This document shows positions 10,361-20,112 of a stretch of DNA of 64,000 nt, in pieces (positions within the stretch are counted from its first letter, which is position 1; the number at the start of each line of letters is the position of its first letter). The translations under genes and the position numbers were made by a program. The stretch is from Periplaneta americana (Eukaryota; Arthropoda; Insecta; Blattodea; Blattidae): assembly GCF_040183065.1 (NCBI RefSeq), contig NC_091120.1, forward strand, positions 180,507,396 through 180,571,395, read 5' to 3'. The notes below the pieces were generated by a model. That model did not search any database and was not told the origin of the DNA. It saw only the letters and a program-made list of their open reading frames with translations.

Positions 10361-10599
10361 TCAATAATAATAATAGTAATAATAATAATAATTATTATTA
10401 GATTAAACTTTTAAGTATGATATAAGCCTAAATCTGTACTGTAAATATTTTGCAATAAAACTGATATTAACGTAATTTAAAGTATAATATAGGGTCAAAG
10501 CCTAAATCTAAGTACATATTTTCTGTCCTGTTTTTTCGAACAATGTCCTTTTTTAAGCTTTGAATCCTCTTTTTTATGGATGCAAATCTCGTCACCCTG
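9989..10599. mobile_element. hAT-type non-autonomous element (MITE)
   Basis: An exact 8-bp duplication, TGGTATAT, flanks the element at 9981-9988 and 10600-10607. The ends are imperfect inverted repeats: TAGGCTGACCAGACGTCC on the left, and GTCACCCTG on the right, which reverses to CAGGGTGAC. An 8-bp duplication with a CAGGGTGAC-type terminus is characteristic of the hAT superfamily. Subterminal TGTCCTCCTTTT and AATCCTCTTTTTT motifs mirror each other. The interior has no transposase and holds a long AAT-rich microsatellite. Confidence 0.85.
10257..10400. repeat. (AAT)n microsatellite, interrupted
   Basis: AAT trinucleotides with several interruptions, inside the hAT-type element at 9989-10599. 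Confidence 0.9.
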
Positions 10600-10607
10600 T
10601 GGTATAT

Positions 10608-11335
10608 ACTTCTAGTTACCTAGTTGTTGATCCATAATTATGAAATTCATATCTTTTGTCTCAGAAAAGAGGGAGGAGGAAGACTAAATGTTACGGGTGA
10701 AACAAAATTTTTCATTGGCATTGCGCATTTCATATAGTTCGTGCAGTAACTCTGCTAATTGATGATTTCTGAAGCTTTTTAGAACAAGATTACCTTTTTT
10801 GAAATTTGGATTGGGGTTTGACGAAGGACATAGGCCTAAAGAATATTTATAACATGTTACGAGTGTGACGTTACGGGTGTGACAGGTTAGTTATAATGCG
10901 AAATGTGTATTATTTTATTATTATTTTCTCCAAACATCTGAAAATACAACTAATTAAAGATATAAAAGGAAACAATAATGGAAACACTAAGTTTTACTGT
11001 TTGATTTTACTGTGAAAATCAATCATTTTCATACAAAAACAAATTGTCTATGCTTATTTATAGGCCCTAACTCTTGGATGCTTCACTTCTTTAACTACGA
11101 CAGAAGCTTAACAAAGTTTAACTGTGCTGTTTATGATAACATGTAGATTTTTATTTCAAAATGTTATAAGTCCATGTCTCCTGGAGTATTGTAACACACA
11201 GAAATAGAATTTCTATAGAAAATGTTTTTTTTTAGATACAAGACCAGTTGACATGGAATGAACCTTACACTCTAGAGACGATTTATATACCAGATCATTT
11301 GTGGCACGCTAAGTATACCCTTTCATAAAACATAT
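10608..11335. other. Unassigned AT-rich DNA
   Basis: No gene was recognised. The motif GTTACGAGTGTG occurs near 9904 and 10857, with a GTTACGGGTGTGAC variant just after the second. The hAT element at 9989-10599 lies between these motifs, so it may have inserted into an older repeat built on them. Confidence 0.4.
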
Positions 11336-11339
11336 TTTT

Positions 11340-11475
11340 ACTCTTCATCTATTACAGTCTTCACTTTACGTCAATGGAATTCCTTGTCACAAATTATTAT
11401 GGGCTGCAGGACAATATACACTTTTAAAAATAGCTTAAAGGATAACCTTCTTAGCAATTCATTATAATTATAAGG
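11340..11475 (+). pseudogene. LINE C-terminal fragment (jockey/CR1-like)
   Basis: One frame reads LRQWNSLSQIIMGCRTIYTF and continues into KNSLKDNLLSN. This resembles the terminal segment of jockey/CR1-type reverse transcriptases, where RLWNSLP is followed by a Cys and then an FK..L..LL motif. It is short and lacks any catalytic region. It could be coincidental, but the order of landmarks matches the better copy at 25590-25979. Confidence 0.5.
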
Positions 11476-11479
11476 ACAT

Positions 11480-12642
11480 TAACGGTTGCTGACTACATAC
11501 TAATTTCGTTCTTTACACATTCATCCTGATAACGCTGAATATTCACAATAATTATTCTCATTATAATTTCTTCTTATTATCTATCATTATTTGAAATACA
11601 TTAACACTCTATGTATATTAGGTTAATTTTGCTACACAGCTTGTATTTCATTTCTGAATAATTCATAGTATTTTACCCTTTAATTCATAAGTACAATTCT
11701 TCGTAACTTTGATCGACCTCAACTTGTTGTGATCTTTGTAATTTTGTAAGTTCATTCATTTGTACAAGGGGTAATCAATAAGTTCCCGGACTGCTCTAAA
11801 TGTAGGCAACACACACGGCATAGGATATGGAGTAAATTAGAACTAGTAAAACGCCTGCAATCCATACTAAATGCATCACTTGAAAGGCAGAGAAGAAGGC
11901 TATCCATAAGGCGTATATGGAGAGATTCCAGGAAAAATCGCAATAGGTCCTTGACATGTTTGCACTAAATCACGTGTAGAAGCTCAGTTCTTAAAGACAA
12001 TCTATCACTGTTTGATAGACTGACTCAACAGACATGGAAACAATGACCTTCAATGATATGCGCATGTATGTTTGGCGGTACAATAAATACAAGTGCAGTT
12101 CGTAAATATAAGTTCACTTATTTGTTTTTTATTTCTTTCTTAAAGTGAAATAAAATACAAGGCCAAGCGTCCTGTAAGATATGAGAAAAATTTCGACAGC
12201 CGTATATTGATTGCACTTTGTATGTACACTATACTTTTTGCTGGTTGAGTGGAAACAAGTGCCAGGAGTGAAGAAAGCAAATGAATATTTATGGGAATGA
12301 TTTTCATTTTAACTGTCATAAATGAATATTATTTGTTCTAAATTATATCGAATTCTCACCATATTATACAATGAAAACGCATAGAGCAGCAAACGTGTCA
12401 AACAAGCACCACACAAAAACTCAACTGCGTACAAAACCTGTTATTAGCTAGCTTACCTCGTGGCGGCTGACTTTGACGACGCCGCGAACACAGTTCAGCT
12501 ATTTCCGATCAACCTGACCGGCGGACAAGCGTTATTTTAATTATAATAATTTTCTATTTCATTACTTTCTCACTAGTAAAAATTTAATTTCCGCCGCTTT
12601 AATTAGATTCTATTTTTGTAACATCAACAGGCATGTCTAAGG
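11480..12642. other. Unassigned DNA
   Basis: No coding remnant was recognised. GGTAATCAATAAGTTCCCGG near 11770 resembles the termini of some mariner-type elements, but I found no partner end. A G+C-richer patch lies at 12455-12540. Confidence 0.35.
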
Positions 12643-13029
12643 TTGTACACTGCCATTTTTTTATTTTTAGTTGGTTATTTAAAGACGCTGTATCAACTAC
12701 GAAGTTATTTAGCGCCTATGAGATTGGTGATAGCCAGATGAGGCCGAGGATTCGCCATATATAGAGACAGTCAAAATTCTTGAATAAAAGAGGCTAAAAT
12801 TCCTGGTTGAAAAGGATAAAAATTCTTGCGTGAAAACGAAAATTTCTTGAGTAAACTTGAAATCTTCACCCTGTTTTATTGAATATTATGTTGCTTAAGA
12901 TAATTGATGATTATAATTATATATTCAAAGTTTTACGTTGACAACAATTCTAAGATACTTAACATTACTTAACATTCAAAGTTGTACGCACACAATAGTT
13001 CTAAGTTTGTATTTGTAAGGTTTCTTCTT

Positions 13030-13314
13030 CTATTTGGTAGCACACACGAGAACTGTGAAAAAGAAACGTTCACAGTCAACATTAGAAACTGGAACCCATA
13101 TAGCTTGGAATGCTCCGTCCACAAAATAACTGTGATCTTCACGTAACGACAGCAAACCTTCTCGTACTGAAAGTCCAGGACTATTTTTAACTATGTCCTT
13201 CAGTTCACTGCATGTATGTACTGCTACATCAGGTGATAGATTCTTTAAGGTGAGAACCTGATCGAAGAGAGGTTTCAAACTGCTTTCAGTTGCATCAAAC
13301 AGTTTACGAACCAT
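13030..13314 (-). pseudogene. hAT transposase C-terminal (dimerisation) fragment
   Basis: The 94-codon frame contains IWVPVSNVDCERFFFT near residues 73-88. This matches the hAT dimerisation signature, in which a Trp, P-V-S-N or P-A-S-S, then E-R and F-S follow in order. The upstream part is plausible helical transposase sequence (DQVLTLKNLSPDVAV). The catalytic DDE core, BED finger and N-terminal half are absent. Its place inside an element with hAT-type ends supports the call. The frame ends shortly after the motif, which fits a natural C-terminus. Confidence 0.7.
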
Positions 13315-13571
13315 TCCAACTCACGCCATCTAGCGCCAGCATTCCAAACCTCCTGGATTTTTCAAACAGAACTTCTAAAATTTCCAAATTTAGATAATGT
13401 ATTTATTAATTGCTGAAAAATTGCGTCTTTTCGCGAATAATGGCAGAAAATATGTTAAATTCGCGAGTCATGGGATTTTTGCGATTTTCGCGAGTATCTT
13501 GCGAGTTGAAACATGTAATTATATAATAATTTTTATGTGAACCATGTTTTAAACTATGTTTATCTGAATAT

Positions 13572-13852
13572 TATAGATTTATTAATTTGTCATACAGAAT
13601 ATCTGTAATATTGACAATTAATATTTGTGAGAAAAATTCGCTCCAGCGCCGGGGACCGTACCCGGGTCCTTGGTTATACGTACCAAGAGCTCTGACCGCT
13701 GAGCTACGCCGAATTCAATCCACAGCACCGGACCGAACCTTCCTCCTTCAATGTTTCCCTTTGTACCCTGACTCCAAGTTAGACAAATATTAATTGTCAA
13801 TAACTTATTACAGATATTCTGCAGGTATGGCAAATTAATAAATCTATAATAT
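13572..13852 (-). mobile_element. tRNA-like family B unit in long inverted repeats
   Basis: A tRNA-like sequence (13642-13713, minus) sits between arms of about 55-60 bp. The left arm runs from ATTATAGATTTATTAATTTG to CAATTAATATTTG. The right arm is its complement with a small insertion, ending near 13852. The whole unit would fold back on itself. It lies within the hAT element 12762-14218. Confidence 0.65.
13642..13713 (-). tRNA. tRNA-like sequence, family B (pseudo)
   Basis: The acceptor TTCGGCG pairs with CGCTGGA using two wobbles. The D stem is GCTC/GAGC and the anticodon stem TTGGT/ACCAA, with loop ACGTATA. The T arm is CCGGG/CCCGG around TACGGTC. The A-box TAGCTCAGCGG is intact and the B-box is weakened. 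A TTTTT run follows on the transcribed strand. Position 33 is C. Confidence 0.4.
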
Positions 13853-13984
13853 TATCATAGCTGGAGTGCATATGTCTGTACAGATTACTGTGCACTTAAC
13901 TGCGGAATCCCGGCCAAACAAGTCACTCAGCTGAGTGCGCTCCTAATATAATGGCAGTTGACATTGGACATATACGTCAACATA

Positions 13985-14150
13985 TATGCCTAACTTGGAG
14001 TCAGGCCACAAAGGGAAACATTGAAGGAGGAAGGTTCGGTCCGGTGCTGTGGATTAAATTCGGCGTAGCTCAGTGGTCAGAGCGCTTGGTACGTAGAACC
14101 AAGGACCCAGGTTCGGTCCCCAGCGCTGGAGCGAATTTTTCTCCTCAAAT
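13985..14150 (+). mobile_element. tRNA-like family B unit, opposite orientation
   Basis: This reads from TAACTTGGAGTCAGG through GGAAGGTTCGGTCCGGTGCT into the tRNA-like sequence at 14059-14130, then GCGAATTTTTCTC and CAAATATTAATT. It is an inverted, diverged partner of 13618-13790, about 200 bp away. The T stem pairs poorly. The gap 13853-13984 shows no recognised feature. Confidence 0.6.
14059..14130 (+). tRNA. tRNA-like sequence, family B, plus copy (pseudo)
   Basis: Acceptor TTCGGCG/CGCTGGA, D arm GCTC/GAGC and anticodon stem TTGGT/ACCAA with GTA at the anticodon position. The T arm (CCCAGG-TTCGGT-CCCCAG) does not pair cleanly. A TTTTT run lies at 14136-14140. Confidence 0.4.
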
Positions 14151-14383
14151 ATTAATTATGTTAATTTCGTTTTTAGGTTTTTCGCGATTTCGCGAGTCAC
14201 GAATTTTGACTGTCTCTAGCCATAGATTACCTGGCATTCACCTTACGGTTGGGGAAAACCTCGGGAAAAACCCAACCAGGTAATCAGCCCCAGCGGGGAT
14301 CGAACCCGCACCCGAGCGCAACTTCACATCGGCAGGCAAGTGCCTTAACCGACTGAGCCACACTGGTGGCTTGTACACTGCCA

Positions 14384-15173
14384 CTACATTGTAAGACCAA
14401 AGGTGTGTGTCAGTCAGTATAGCATTATTTGAATGTCTGTGTCATTAACGCAAATAATTTATGTTTTCATTGTTCTCGCGAGGGACTCGTGTTTCTTCAT
14501 CTGTTCTGCTTCTAATTCTTCCAAGAAGTTTTAATTCTCTTCCACATTCATCATTTTAAATATTAGTTCGTAGTGGACATTAAGAACAATGGTGGAACTT
14601 AGGATCATAATTGAAGATAACCTGGTGGAACAAGTTTCCTGCATTCAGTGTTTAGAATGTAAAGTATTATCGTTTTGTGGAAAAGAGATGGTTGGACGTG
14701 ATAAAATAGCAGAATACATCGTAATTTGTGGAGTAATTAGGACGTTTAAAGTGTAAATAAAATATTAAGGGAAACGAGGCGAGGTGAGGGACGCCTTGCA
14801 GTGGAAAAGCCTCCACGCTGCTGAAATAGAACCTCCCTCTTTCTCCTCCTCCCGCCACGGTTGGGGGATAAGGGACTTCGCAACATTAAAGGAACTGCAA
14901 AGTTTTAAAAATAGACGCGGTTAATTAAATGATTGGATGGAGAGGAAACTCTGTCCAAACAAAATGAGTTTATCTCCGGAACAAATATACTTAGAGCGAT
15001 TAGTTTTGAAATGCAAGGCAAATAGGTTGCTCAGACAACACAGAGCATACACAAAGCAGAATATAGACTTATATAGCATCGTTATCGTTAGGCCTATTAT
15101 TAATAGATGTCGGATTTATATGCAGATGCCTGTTTTGTTTGCCCTAACACATGATGTGGAAAGTAGGACTGAA
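14384..15173. other. Unassigned DNA
   Basis: No gene or repeat boundary was recognised. A short open frame at 14937-15287 runs into the mariner-like end at 15174 and matches no family that I know. Confidence 0.35.
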
Positions 15174-15246
15174 GTACGAGGGTCGTTTCATAAATCATGG
15201 CAACCATGTTATATCTCGGGAATATATGGCAACACAGCCCAGTACA

Positions 15247-16185
15247 TCGTCATTGTTCCTGCAATAACTCCTATGTGGAAAATATAAAATTTTTCAGTAG
15301 GAAGAAAATAGTAATATGCGTTACAAGAGCGGTATGTTGACGTTTTCATGTTCGAGGAAAAGATTGAAAAAGCGAAACGTAGTTTCACTTTTTTAATTTC
15401 CGAGAACATGAAAACAAACATAACGCTCGTGTATCGTACATTATTTTGTGCGAAGATCGTTTATTACATACCTGAAAGAGGAATTTCTAATTACTTGCAA
15501 TGAAATATCCATCTTGGTTTCTGTTCAATGACGGCAACTTTGGAAAACAAATATATCTATCTTCAACATTGTTCCTATAAAATGTTTTCTGTGTTTAATA
15601 CATTCCAGCAGGCCGTGATATACGTCTGTCTTTTTTTTTCCCCAGTCTATAAATGCGAACTTAAAAACAAACGGTAAGGTTATGTAATGATTTATTTTTC
15701 ATTTTAATATTTTAACAATATTATTTATATAACATATTGCAGTAATAACATCGGCATCTGGAATCTTGTTGATTTTTTCACGGCTTCCTTAATGTTACTT
15801 GTATCAGGAATGCAATAAGTTTCGTGGAGTAGTAGACTTTACTTAATTTTTGCAAATATTTAAAAACAATAATTAACATTGCAATTTAGGTGAAATTGCA
15901 GTGGTAAGTTTCCAATTTATAATTATTACTATATTGAACGTCTTTAAAAATAATATGTTAAAAGCCTAAAGCAGTAAATTGAATATGACGCTTAAGCGGT
16001 AAGAATAGGGAAATTGTTATGTGTGTTACGTTGGGAATACTGAATGCGGTATTTCACACTTACCGCGTATTGGTTTTGTACGGAAAGCAAGCAAATACGC
16101 ACGATCTCGCACAAAACACATTTATTCATCCTATGGCAGCCGTACATAGGAAACTGTGAATTCTTACATTTTCGAAATAAAGAAA
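15247..16185. mobile_element. MITE Y, partial copy interrupted by element X
   Basis: The sequence CATCGTCATTGTTCCTGC continuing into AATAACTCCTATGT is one terminus of a MITE seen more completely at 34386-34930. The internal match continues on both sides of element X: TTTTTCAGTAGGAAG on the left, then CACATTTATTCATCCTATGG and GACTGTGAATTCTTACA-type sequence on the right. The second terminus was not found here. Confidence 0.6.
15309..16112 (+). mobile_element. Element X copy 1 (unclassified, 4-bp duplication)
   Basis: The element starts TAGTAATATGCGTTACAAGA and ends CGCACGATCTCGCAC, flanked by AAAA at 15305-15308 and 16113-16116. The empty site is visible, in reverse, within the MITE Y copy near 34850 (AGGAAGAGAAAACACATTT). 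It has no open frame of note. The ends are not inverted repeats, but the left 125 bp fold back (GTTTTCATGTTC at about 15344 against GAACATGAAAAC at about 15403). Other copies: 41833-42533 (plus) and 63337-64000 (minus). Confidence 0.7.
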
Positions 16186-16304
16186 TACAGTGTGGACCGC
16201 TCGAATGTACCTAATTTCAATTGTTTGTGACTGGTAACTGGTTGAAGATAGAAGCCTACAGTAACGTTTATATGAAAGGAAAACCCAGCAAGTTTCGATA
16301 TGCA

Positions 16305-16830
16305 CATCACCATATCTCTACGTGAGCTCCAGCTGTCATTGTGACGATATCGAGGCGATGAACGATTTCTTGCCAAGCACGCTGGAGCATGTCTTCTGGA
16401 ATGCTCTCAATAGTCTCTATGATGCGCTCCCGAAGATCACGAAGGTCTCTGACTGGGGTGGCGTACACTTTATCTTTGACTTAGTCCCAGAGAAAGAAAT
16501 CGAGCAGTGTTAAATCCGGAGATCTCGAGGGCCAAGCGATCGGTCCTCCCCTACCAATCCAACGGCCAGGAAACACGTTGTCTAAAGTCGTACGAACGTC
16601 ATTGAACCAGTGTGGAGGAGCGCCATTTTGCTGAAAAAAGATGTTAGGCTGCAGGTGTTCAATTTTTGGAAAGAAGAACTGCTCCAGCATGTCAAGATAT
16701 GTGATACCACACACAGTTTTCTCGGCGAAGAAAAACGGTCCAATGATCTGCTGCTGTGATATATTGCACCACATCATGATCTGCGGACAGAATCCAGATC
16801 TTTGTCTTTTTTCTTCTGTAGAAGCGAAAT
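16305..16830 (-). pseudogene. Mariner-like transposase, catalytic C-terminal part (DD41D type)
   Basis: The frame reads IMMWCNISQQQIIGPFFF, then TYLDMLEQFFFPKIEHLQPN, IFFQQNGAPPHW, IGRGGPIAWPSRSPDLTLLD and FFLWD. A stop follows, with further matching sequence beyond it. In relatives the QQNGAPPHW motif has Asp in place of Asn, so the second catalytic acidic residue is lost. I count 41 residues from that position to the final Asp, as in DD41D (rosa-like) members of the Tc1/mariner group. The N-terminal helix-turn-helix is absent. The copy is dead by both truncation and substitution. Confidence 0.8.
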
Positions 16831-16968
16831 GAGTCCGAGGTCCAATGCCGAAAGTTACCCAGCAATTCTGCTTCAATTGGATGAGGGAACACCTCGATAA
16901 AACCCCAACCAGATAACCTGTCCCAACCAGGAATTGAACCCGGGCCTGCTTGTTTCACAGTCAGACGC
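16828..16968 (-). mobile_element. SINE fragment (head type 1), 3' tail missing
   Basis: On the minus strand this reads a tRNA-like 3' half (GTCTGACTGTGAAACAAGC, then GCCCGGGTTCAATTCC), GGTTATCTGGTTGGGGTTT, GCTGGGTAACTTTCGGC and GGACCTCGGACTCATTTC. It then stops abruptly at the mariner junction. The tail found in other copies (CGCTAAATAACCTAG onward) is missing, and the head is truncated. No flanking duplication was found. Confidence 0.7.
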
Positions 16969-17049
16969 TTTATTTTTCAATCCCGAAGAATAATGAGTAT
17001 AAAGTTATTAAATGTAATCCTAGTTTACTGTCATTGAAGGAAAATTTAA

Positions 17050-17745
17050 GATTACACTACAAATTAACTTACTACCCAAGGGCAGGTTTTTAACTGCAAA
17101 CCCAGTTTTCTCCAGTCTTTCCTATTTTCTGTCTTCCTCTATGTTTCCTCATATGATCCATATATCTTAATGTCGTCTATCATCTGATATCTTCTTCTAT
17201 CCCGAACTCTTCTCCCGTTCAACATTCATTCCAGTGCATCCTTCAGTAGACAGTTTACTCTTCCTGATCAGTTTCAGCATCATTCTATCCGCCCACACCT
17301 GTGGAGTAACAGTCAGCGCGTCTGGCCGCGAAACCAGGTGGCCCGGGTTCGAATCCCGGTCGGGGCAAGTTATCTGGTTGAGTTTTTTTCCGGGGTTTTC
17401 CCTCAACCCAATACCAGCAAATGCTGGGTAACTTTCGGTGCAGGACCCCAGACTCATTTCACCGGCATTATCACCTTCCTATCATTCAGACGCTAAATAA
17501 CTTAGATGTTGATACAGCGTCGTAAAATAACCCAATAAAATAAAAATAAATCATTCTATCCTCACCCACTCTTTCCAACATAGCTTCATTTCTTATTCTG
17601 TCTGTCCACTTCACACGTTCCATTCTTCTCCATATCCACATTTCAAATGCTTCTATTCGCTTCTCTTCACTTCGTCGTAATGTCCATGTTTCTGCCCCAC
17701 ACAATGCCACACTCCATACGAAGCAATACCATAAAAATTTAAATG
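17050..17745 (-). pseudogene. RTE-like LINE C-terminal relic, split by a SINE
   Basis: The minus strand encodes LCGAETWTLRRSEEKRIEAF, then EMWIWRRMERVKWTDRIRNE and AMLERVGEDRM. After the SINE the frame resumes toward LIRKSKLSTEG and a GRRRYQMIDDIK-type end. This is the conserved region downstream of the polymerase domain in RTE-type LINEs. A separate copy of the same family is on the plus strand at 33425-33790. The polymerase core and endonuclease are absent. It differs from the TAAG-tail family in this window. Confidence 0.75.
17291..17549 (+). mobile_element. tRNA-derived SINE (head type 1), full length
   Basis: An exact 12-bp duplication, ATCATTCTATCC, sits at 17279-17290 and 17550-17561. 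The head has GGAGTAACAGTCAGCGCGTC and the B-box GGTTCGAATCC. The body contains GTTATCTGGTTGAGTTTTTT and GCTGGGTAACTTTCGGTGC. The tail has GACGCTAAATAACTTAG, GTTGATACAGCGTCG and an A-rich end. At 259 bp it is the best complete copy of this type in the window. It interrupts the LINE relic 17050-17745. Confidence 0.9.
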
Positions 17746-18758
17746 TTCTATTTTGTCTTTCTCCATCCACTATTTCAATATGTAAATGTGGTGTCGCTCT
17801 CCTGTCTTTGTAAGCCCAACTTGAAAACGGTTTCTCTTTTAATTCTGCAAATAATGACCTCAATGTCCTTTCAGTATGAGCCATTTTACACAAAATTAGT
17901 ACGTAACACACGTACGCATGCATTTTTTTATTAAACTAACACTAAAAATGCAGCACATTTACAGAAAACTAATATAGCGCGGCGTATTGTATTACGGTTG
18001 AGGCTAGCCCCGCGTCCTGCTACCGAGTCATAGCGAATCGATACCCCCACCACCCCTCGGGGGCCACGGTCTCCCTCTCAAGCTTGCGAGTCCCGCTGCT
18101 TGTGAGCGAGGCCGTCGCGAGTCGCTACGAGGCATTTGCAGCAAGCCTATAGCAGTGGAATGGCTGCCAACAGTATATTTAATATATGGAAGGATCGGAG
18201 TGAAACCAAGAGTTACAATACATCGTTATTACGAACTTATATTGTTATTAGATATAATAACTCAAATTTTTTGAGTAGGCTAAGCCTCAAGGGCCCTCTT
18301 AAGAGTTTCGCCACTGGTGATTTATTTAAATGCAATAGTGTGAAGTCTTAAGAAGTTGACTCCAAACGAAACAAAATAATCTCTCGCCTTTCATGGCTCA
18401 ACTGTCAACGAGATGACAACCGTGGAAACGTTAAATCTCGTGTTGTGCAATGTTGTTTGACACTTCCAGTTAGAAGAACTGATGACTTTATGGTAATTGC
18501 CAGGGGACACTTGAGAGCTGTTTACATTTTAGATAGCTTTATTACATCACAGTTGAACTTGCATTTGTGTATCCATACGGACATTATGTTAGTTTATTAT
18601 GCTCTGGGTCCAGAGGGCGTTCTCGGTGATCCATGGTCACTCAGCCTGTGCTTCAGATTCACAGGTTCAAAAACAGGTGACTGGAAATTTGAAACAGTCT
18701 CCAGGACTCTCTAATTATTATATTTACTTCTACTACAAGGTGGTTATAAATTAGTATA
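17746..18758. other. Unassigned DNA with a G+C-rich patch
   Basis: No coding remnant was recognised. 17980-18130 is unusually G+C-rich for the window, with TCGATACCCCCACCACCCCT and GCGAGTCGCTACGAGG, but has no promoter or RNA-gene structure that I can name. Confidence 0.35.
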
Positions 18759-20112
18759 GATGCAAAGGAAGAGGAGGAGGAAAGAAACGAGTAGCAGAAA
18801 GAGAATATAAGAGGAAGAGGAGCAAAGGAAGGAGAGACGAGTAGGAAAAGGAAAATATTAACAAAAGAAGGGAAGATGTGGTATGAAAAGAAAATAAAGA
18901 GATAACGGAACGATAAAATGTGAAGATGAAGAAAAAAAGGTAAAAGAAAACGATCGTGAGAAAAATAAGAGAAAATAGAAAGATATAAAGGAACGGTAAA
19001 AAGATAAAGATGAGAAGAAAAAGGTAAAAGAAAGAGATCGTGAGGAAAACAAGAGAAAAAGGAAGAGATAAAATAACGGTAAAAAGGTAAAAATGAGGAA
19101 AAAAGGTAAAAGAAAACGATCGTGAGGAAAACAAGAGAAAAAGGAACGGTAAAAAGGTAAAGATGAGATGAAAAAGGTAAAAGAAAGATATCGTGAGGAA
19201 AATAAGAGAAAAGGGAAGAGATAAATGAACGGTAAAAAGGTAAAGATGAGGTGAAAAAGGTGAAATAAAGATATCGTAAGGAAAATAAGAGAAAAAGGAA
19301 GAGAAATGAACGGTAAAAAGGTAAAAATGAGGAAAAAAAGGTAAAAGAAAACGATCGTGAGGAAAACAAGAGAAAAAGGAACGGTAAGAAGGTAAAGATG
19401 AGGTGAAAAAGGTAAAAGAAAGATATCGTGAGGAAAATAAGAGAAAAAGGAAGAGATAAAGGAACGGTAAAAAGGTAAAGATGAGATTTTTTTTTTATTT
19501 TTTATTGGGTTATTTTACGACGCTGTATCAACATCTAGGTTATTTAGCGTCTGAATGATATGAAGGTGATAATGCCGGTGAAATGAGTCCGAGGTCCAAC
19601 ACCGGAAGTTATCCAGTAAAGATGAGATGAAAAAGGTAAAAGAAAGATATCGTGAGGAAAATAAGAGAAAAAGGAAAAGATAAATGGACGGTAAAAAGGT
19701 AAAGATGAGGTGAAAAAGGTAAAAGAAAGAGATCCTGAGGAAAATAAGCGGAAAAGGAAGAGATAAGGGAACAGTAGAAAGGTAAAGATGAGAAAAAAAA
19801 GGTAAAAGAAAACGATCGTGAGGAATTTAAGAGAAAAAGGAAGAGATAGAGGAACGGTAAGAAGGTAAAGATGAGGTGAAAACTGTGAAAGAAAACGATC
19901 GTAAGGAAAATAAGAGAAAAAGGAAGAGATAAATGAACGGTAAAAAGGCAAAGATGAGGTGAAAAAGATAAAAGAAAGAGATCCTGAGGAAAATAAGAAA
20001 AAAAGGAAGAGATAAAGGAACGGTAAAAAGGTACAGATCAGGTGAAAAAGATAAAAGAAAGATATTGTAAGGAAAATAAGAGAAAATGAAGAGATAAATG
20101 AAGAGATAAGTG
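18759..20112. repeat. Purine-rich minisatellite, ~72-90 bp unit
   Basis: The plus strand is almost all A and G. Units are built from GGAAAATAAGAGAAAAAGG, AAGAGATAAATGAACGGTAA, AAAGGTAAAGATGAGGTG and AAAAGGTAAAAGAAAGATAT plus CGTGAGG. The CGTGAG landmark recurs every 72-85 bp across most of the array. Long minus-strand frames rich in Phe, Ser and Leu (for example 18659-19369 and 19544-20167) come from the repeat and are not genes. A SINE fragment interrupts it at 19488-19615. Confidence 0.9.
19488..19615 (-). mobile_element. 5'-truncated SINE (head type 1 tail) inside the minisatellite
   Basis: A 13-bp duplication, GTAAAGATGAGAT, sits at 19475-19487 and 19616-19628. The duplication is itself minisatellite sequence, so the SINE landed in a pre-existing array. 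The minus strand reads GGTGTTGGACCTCGGACTC through GTTGATACAGCGTCG to a poly(A)-like end, seen as T-runs from 19488. The tRNA head and about half of the body are missing. Confidence 0.9.

Larger units (their letters stand above)
12762..14218. mobile_element. hAT-type transposon inserted in a SINE
   Basis: The termini are inverted repeats, TAGAGACAGTCAAAATTC at the left and its exact complement at 14201-14218. The flanking octamers GCCATATA (12754-12761) and GCCATAGA (14219-14226) agree at 7 of 8 positions. The SINE sequence on either side proves the insertion point. Inside are a fragment of hAT transposase (13030-13314, minus) and two copies of tRNA-like family B. Subterminal regions repeat AAATTC and TTCGCGA-type motifs. 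The element is 1457 bp and cannot be autonomous. Confidence 0.85.
12656..14370 (-). mobile_element. tRNA-derived SINE (head type 2), split by a hAT insertion
   Basis: An exact 13-bp duplication, TTGTACACTGCCA, sits at 12643-12655 and 14371-14383. The SINE runs on the minus strand: tRNA-like head at the right (14227-14370), tail at the left (12656-12761) ending in an A-rich stretch, seen as T-runs. The head contains GTGGCTCAGTCGGTTAAGGC and the B-box-like GGTTCGATCCCC. The body contains CCTGGTTGGGTTTTTCCCG, and the tail AGTTGATACAGCGTC. The same SINE, uninterrupted, lies at 57988-58240. Removing the hAT element joins GATTCGCCAT to AGATTACC, matching that copy. Confidence 0.9.
15174..16830 (-). 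mobile_element. Mariner-like (DD41D) transposon relic with later insertions
   Basis: The left end TACGAGGGTCGTTTCATAAA (about 15174-15193) looks like a mariner terminal inverted repeat flanked by TA. The transposase C-terminal part lies on the minus strand at about 16305-16830. Between them are a second MITE (15247-16185) and a further insertion within that (15309-16112). The N-terminal transposase half and the right terminus are missing; a SINE fragment abuts at about 16828. Assigning the left end to this transposase is inference from orientation and spacing. Confidence 0.5.

Noticed and set aside
13951-14283. Plus-strand 110-codon frame
   Set aside because: It crosses the family B unit, the hAT end and the SINE, three unrelated sequences, so it cannot be a real gene.
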